From Druceiella hillmani (lineage: Eukaryota; Arthropoda; Insecta; Lepidoptera; Hepialidae): a DNA stretch of 64,000 nucleotides. The notes beneath the pieces are model-generated. The model made no database searches, was not told where the DNA came from, and saw only the letters and a program-made list of their open reading frames with translations. The stretch is taken from NCBI GenBank assembly GCA_039881145.1, contig JAYKKI010000008.1, positions 33,009,501 to 33,073,500 on the forward strand. The letters are read 5' to 3'. The position numbers and the translations under genes are program-made. Every line of letters starts with the position of its first letter. Within the stretch, counting starts at the first letter, position 1. This document shows, piece after piece, positions 60,755 to 64,000 of the stretch.

Positions 60755-61500
60755 TGTCACTTTAGGGTTCCGTTCCTCAAAACGCAAAAAATGGAATTCT
60801 TATAGGATCATTCTGTTATCTGTCCATCTAAGTTGTTTCTCAGAAAAAGTTTGAGATAAATTGAAGTTAGTAACGTACACTGAGGCCTATGGCATTATAT
60901 TGCTGCAAATCAAAAAAATATCAATTTTATCGTTCGGACAGCAAAAAATATGGCACTTTAAAGCATAGTTCTTGTTATTTCATCATCAAACTTTACAGTG
61001 TACTTTCGGTCGACCTACAATATTGAAAGCCGAAATGATAGGAGGTTTTATAGCATAATTGAGAGGAAAAATCCAAAAATCAATGATTTCTGATACTACG
61101 TGGAATTATACATTCTTTGCAATATATATGCCTGTGAAGTATATGCAAGGCAATATAATTACGTTTTTCAGTATTCATAGTCGATTTTCCCAGAAATACG
61201 TAGAAACTTGAAATTTGGCATAGACATCTTATTAACAAAGTCGATATGTTATTTTCAAATATTCATACAAGATTTGAAGAGGAGGAAATGAAAGGGTTTA
61301 TTTTATTATTTTATATATTATGTGGAGTGCCATTTGAAAGGGTTTATTATCAAGAATACAAAAATACTTTTTCTCATAATTTTAAATTGCATGCATAAGA
61401 GAATTTCCCAATAAATATGCCAAAATAGAGTATTCCTTCACATCCCTTATTTCCGAAACTACCGAGTCAAAAATGAAAAAAACAGGATTGGCTAAATTTG
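60755..61500 (+). repeat. Dispersed lepidopteran-type repeat, long degenerate copy
   Basis: CACTTTAGGGTTCCGTTCCT then CAAAACGCAAAAAATGGAAT, TTCTTATAGGATCATTCTGT and TATCTGTCCATCTAAG, then TTTCTCAGAAAAAGTTTGAG. Further along, AAACTTGAAATTTGGCATAG (61204) fits the later part of the same repeat type. It is more complete than the copy at 44330 and immediately adjoins the LINE fragment at 60735. The frame at 60657-60854 straddles the two and is not a gene. Confidence 0.6.
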
Positions 61501-61789
61501 ACTAGAAAATGACAGGACATGTGATTATATTATAATTTTTAAATGTGTGCCATGTTTTTATGTATATGTGAAATATATAATAGGCAATATATTTAATTTG
61601 TAAAAAAATAATATTTGTAAGTACTTTAACAGAAACGTACCTTTAAATATATAAAAGTGCTAAAGTGCCAATATGTCCGCAGAACCCTCATAGTGCAAGT
61701 TCTACTCGTGTTTGATAGGTTTTTTAAAGAATGTTATACTTCTTTGTAATGAATATTTTGAAAAATGAAACAACATAGAGGGAACAAAT
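61501..61789. other. Non-coding stretch
   Basis: Nothing was recognised. Confidence 0.35.
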
Positions 61790-61985
61790 CTTTGCTAATT
61801 GCCATCCTGAAGATGTTGGTAGCAAAGATCTTTGCTAATGGCCCACTTGAAGATGTTGTTATACAATGAGACCTAGGTCGTGATAAAGAATTTAAAGAAA
61901 GTAGAAATAATACTACTTCATGTAGTTTCATTTAATTCTGAATAATGAATTTTCACAAAATTAATGCCAAATTTATTCAATATTT
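61790..61985 (+). repeat. Fold-back repeat (block E), single right arm, degenerate hammerhead
   Basis: TTGAAGATGTTGTTATACAA then TGAGACCTAGGTCGTGATAA, ATTTAAAGAAAGTAGAAATA and onwards to TTAATGCCAAATTTATTC. The hammerhead core is lost (CTTGAAGA for CCTGAAGA, GAGAC for GAAAC). A second partial copy of the CCTGAAGATGTTG start precedes it at 61806, separated by a duplicated CAAAGATCTTTGCTAAT-type sequence, so the core has been tandemly duplicated here too. Confidence 0.85.
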
Positions 61986-63569
61986 TACGGTTTTCGGTTT
62001 GGAATCCCTATAACTCGCTTGAATTGTTGTTTTTCATTCGCTCTCCATAAAATTTTCACATAAATATTTTTGATTCTTATTGTAAGCTATATGTGGATTA
62101 ATATGTGTTATTGCTATGCTAAATTCTGAATTCCAACCTCAAACCGTCTGAAAAAATGATTGTGACAAATAGATGGACGGATGGAAACGTGAGTGATATT
62201 ATAAGCGTTCCTTCTTTTTTTATGAGACATGAAACCCTAAACAGGAATTACTTCCATTATTCAAAAAGATACTAAAAACTTATTAGTATTTATTTGGGTA
62301 AATTTCAGGTACTTTTTTTTTATAAACTCGAATATCCATGTAACTTGGCCTCTCCAAGGCTTGTGTGCGTATTGCGGCACGACTTATAGATTATTTTCGA
62401 AGGATATTGTCTATAATACTGAGAGTATTTGGTTTTTGCCTGGGATTTAGTTATTACAATAAATACCTTTTAATTTAAATGGCACAAATTTTTAAAATAA
62501 AATTCAATATGGCGTGAAATCATATAAAAATATGAAGGACACGCGAATTTTGTAAGTATCTTCTAACACATAATTTCATCTATTCCTTGTTTTCACACTA
62601 ACATCTCTTTATGGCCAATAATTTTTAAGTACTAATTGTTGATTTTTGAAGTGGTTTTCCTAAAAAACTCTCCGTCCTTAGAGAGTAATTTTAAACAAAA
62701 TTCCCTTGAAATTATTGCCTTAAAATCTTTTCATATTTTAATTTCAGTTATTTTGTAACTATTAATGTGTATTACGTTGGCGACGTTATATAATTTCTTT
62801 TATGAGAATGATAATAGAGATATTCGATACATATTTTTTTTATTAAACTAAATTTGATTATACTAGTTTTTGACTCGTCTGATTGAAAATAATTGAATGA
62901 TGGAAAGAAAACTTTAGAAGAAGAAATAGTAGTCTTGGATGAATAGATGATCGAATTTAAAATTCGATTAGTCAGCTTTAAATTGTTTTGCGCGTAAAGG
63001 ATTTAGTATACCAGTAAAGGTAGATACCACCACCATTTACAATAGATTTTTTTCTAAATATTGATCAGATATAATAATTTTTGTACAAAAAGAAGTTACT
63101 TGTTTTTGTAAGATGTTATTTGCACCTATAGTTATTTTCATTCTATGTAAACCGGATATGTAATATGTAGCTATTTAAAATAGACATGTACTAATAGAAA
63201 AGTGATTCAATAGAAAAGTGAGACAATTTAGTAATAAATCTCGCCTAATATTTTATCAGTATTTATAATTATTACCCGTTGCCCTTTTTATACAAAAAGC
63301 AACGTGGCAAGAGTTACAGTAAATCGGATATTCAATTACTTAAGGTTGATCATTTTGTGAAATCTTTGTCTTGTCATGCATTTGGTTGGTTTTTATTTTT
63401 AATTGACTTAAAATTTTCATGGCCAAATACTAACCGAAAGCCGTTTGTATCTTATTGCTTTTTTGTGTGTTTTACCTCATATTTCTGGCAGCTATAAATT
63501 TATTTAGCTGATTATTTTTTAAATTTATTTTAAACCATTGAATTTATCAACATATATAATTTTATTTTG
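61986..63569. other. AT-rich non-coding stretch
   Basis: No gene was recognised. A weak inverted trace of the lepidopteran-type repeat (AGATGGACGGATGGAAACGT, 62171) is present. The open frame 63279-63497 has no family resemblance. Confidence 0.4.
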
Positions 63570-64000
63570 AAGAATATACTCCCAGTATAGTCTCATGAAA
63601 ATTTAGTTAGAATATGACCATGGAAATTTAAGGATATTGGAGCTGGAAGCTAGTGACACGAAATCGTGAGTGATGATGAGTAAATTCACCGAGTTTGGAC
63701 TCGTTTCACTTGATTTGCTGTAATAAGAAAGTATCAAAGTAAATAAGTAGATAAGTAGCATACGGGTACTATAAGGGTATAAAGCCACATTTTCAAATGA
63801 ACTTATTTAGCTTCACTTGCGTATGTTATTGTGGTTCTTGATTCAAGTTCAGCGATTGATTTTTCAAACTACTTCTACTTCACCGATTCTCATTAAATTT
63901 AGTATAGGCATCAAGCAGATACTCTGTCTTAGAATTCCAAGTTTTAACTCGTAAATTCTAATGCTGCATGGGTACTGTCTGCTCAAACTATGAAACTTTA
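63570..64000. repeat. Second locus of the 122-bp minisatellite with its left flank
   Basis: GAATATACTCCCAGTATAGT then CATGAAAATTTAGTTAGAAT and ATGACCAT match the left flank of the first array at 9560-9605 (GCGAATACTCCAAGTATGGT, ATAAGAATTGGTTAGAATCT, GACCAT). From about 63915 a unit-like sequence runs: CAAGCAGATACTCTGTCTTA, TTTTAACTCGTAAATTCTAA, TGCTGCATGGGTACTGTCTG. It continues past the window edge. Confidence 0.6.

Overview
The window looks like nuclear DNA of an insect, most plausibly a moth or butterfly. It is very AT-rich and full of (TA)n and (CA)n microsatellites. It carries decayed Tc1/mariner and non-LTR (LINE) transposons, and degenerate copies of a dispersed repeat built around an 'AGGGTTCCGT' / 'GTCTGTCCGTCTGTC'-type core that I associate with Lepidoptera. 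That taxonomic reading is inference. I found no intact protein-coding gene, tRNA, rRNA or CRISPR array. Most open frames are short AT-rich chance frames or translated (TA)n.

Recognisable coding remains, all broken: a LINE reverse-transcriptase C-terminal tail at the left edge (1-545, +); a jockey-like LINE fragment (about 27000-27735, -); a Tc1/mariner-superfamily element with terminal inverted repeats and a frameshifted, stop-interrupted transposase (34857-36181, +); a LINE fragment with two reverse-transcriptase boxes (57490-58150, +); a second type of LINE C-terminal fragment (60400-60735, -); and two paralogous stretches resembling insect chemoreceptor (gustatory-receptor-like) pseudogenes (about 48190-49100 and 58690-59710, +). 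A further unidentified coding-like patch lies at 28380-29255.

The most striking element is a dispersed fold-back repeat of about 150 bp per arm (19391-19545, 27735-27990, 40172-40456, 52781-53246, 61790-61985). Its arms contain what I read as a minimal hammerhead ribozyme: CTGAAGA core, 5-bp stem II, GAAA, the palindrome CCTAGG as a near-absent stem III, a GTC cleavage triplet, and a stem I with an internal loop. Four arms keep every core position. Minimal hammerheads with a tiny stem III are known from Penelope-like retroelements and retrozymes, where they are thought to work as dimers. Here they sit in inverted pairs.

At large scale the window is a mosaic of diverged duplications. About 38.0-49.1 kb is paralogous, in the same order, to about 49.5-59.3 kb (tandem units of roughly 10-11 kb). 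About 13.2-16.4 kb is paralogous to 31.3-34.1 kb. Two arms of about 1.45-1.55 kb (17375-18828 and 20841-22385) form a large imperfect inverted repeat around a 2 kb spacer, and two further copies of the arm lie inside the tandem units. A five-unit minisatellite of about 122 bp (9620-10235) recurs with its left flank at 63570-64000. Several perfect hairpins and palindromes (2133, 5997, 16537, 20693, 31701) are scattered between.
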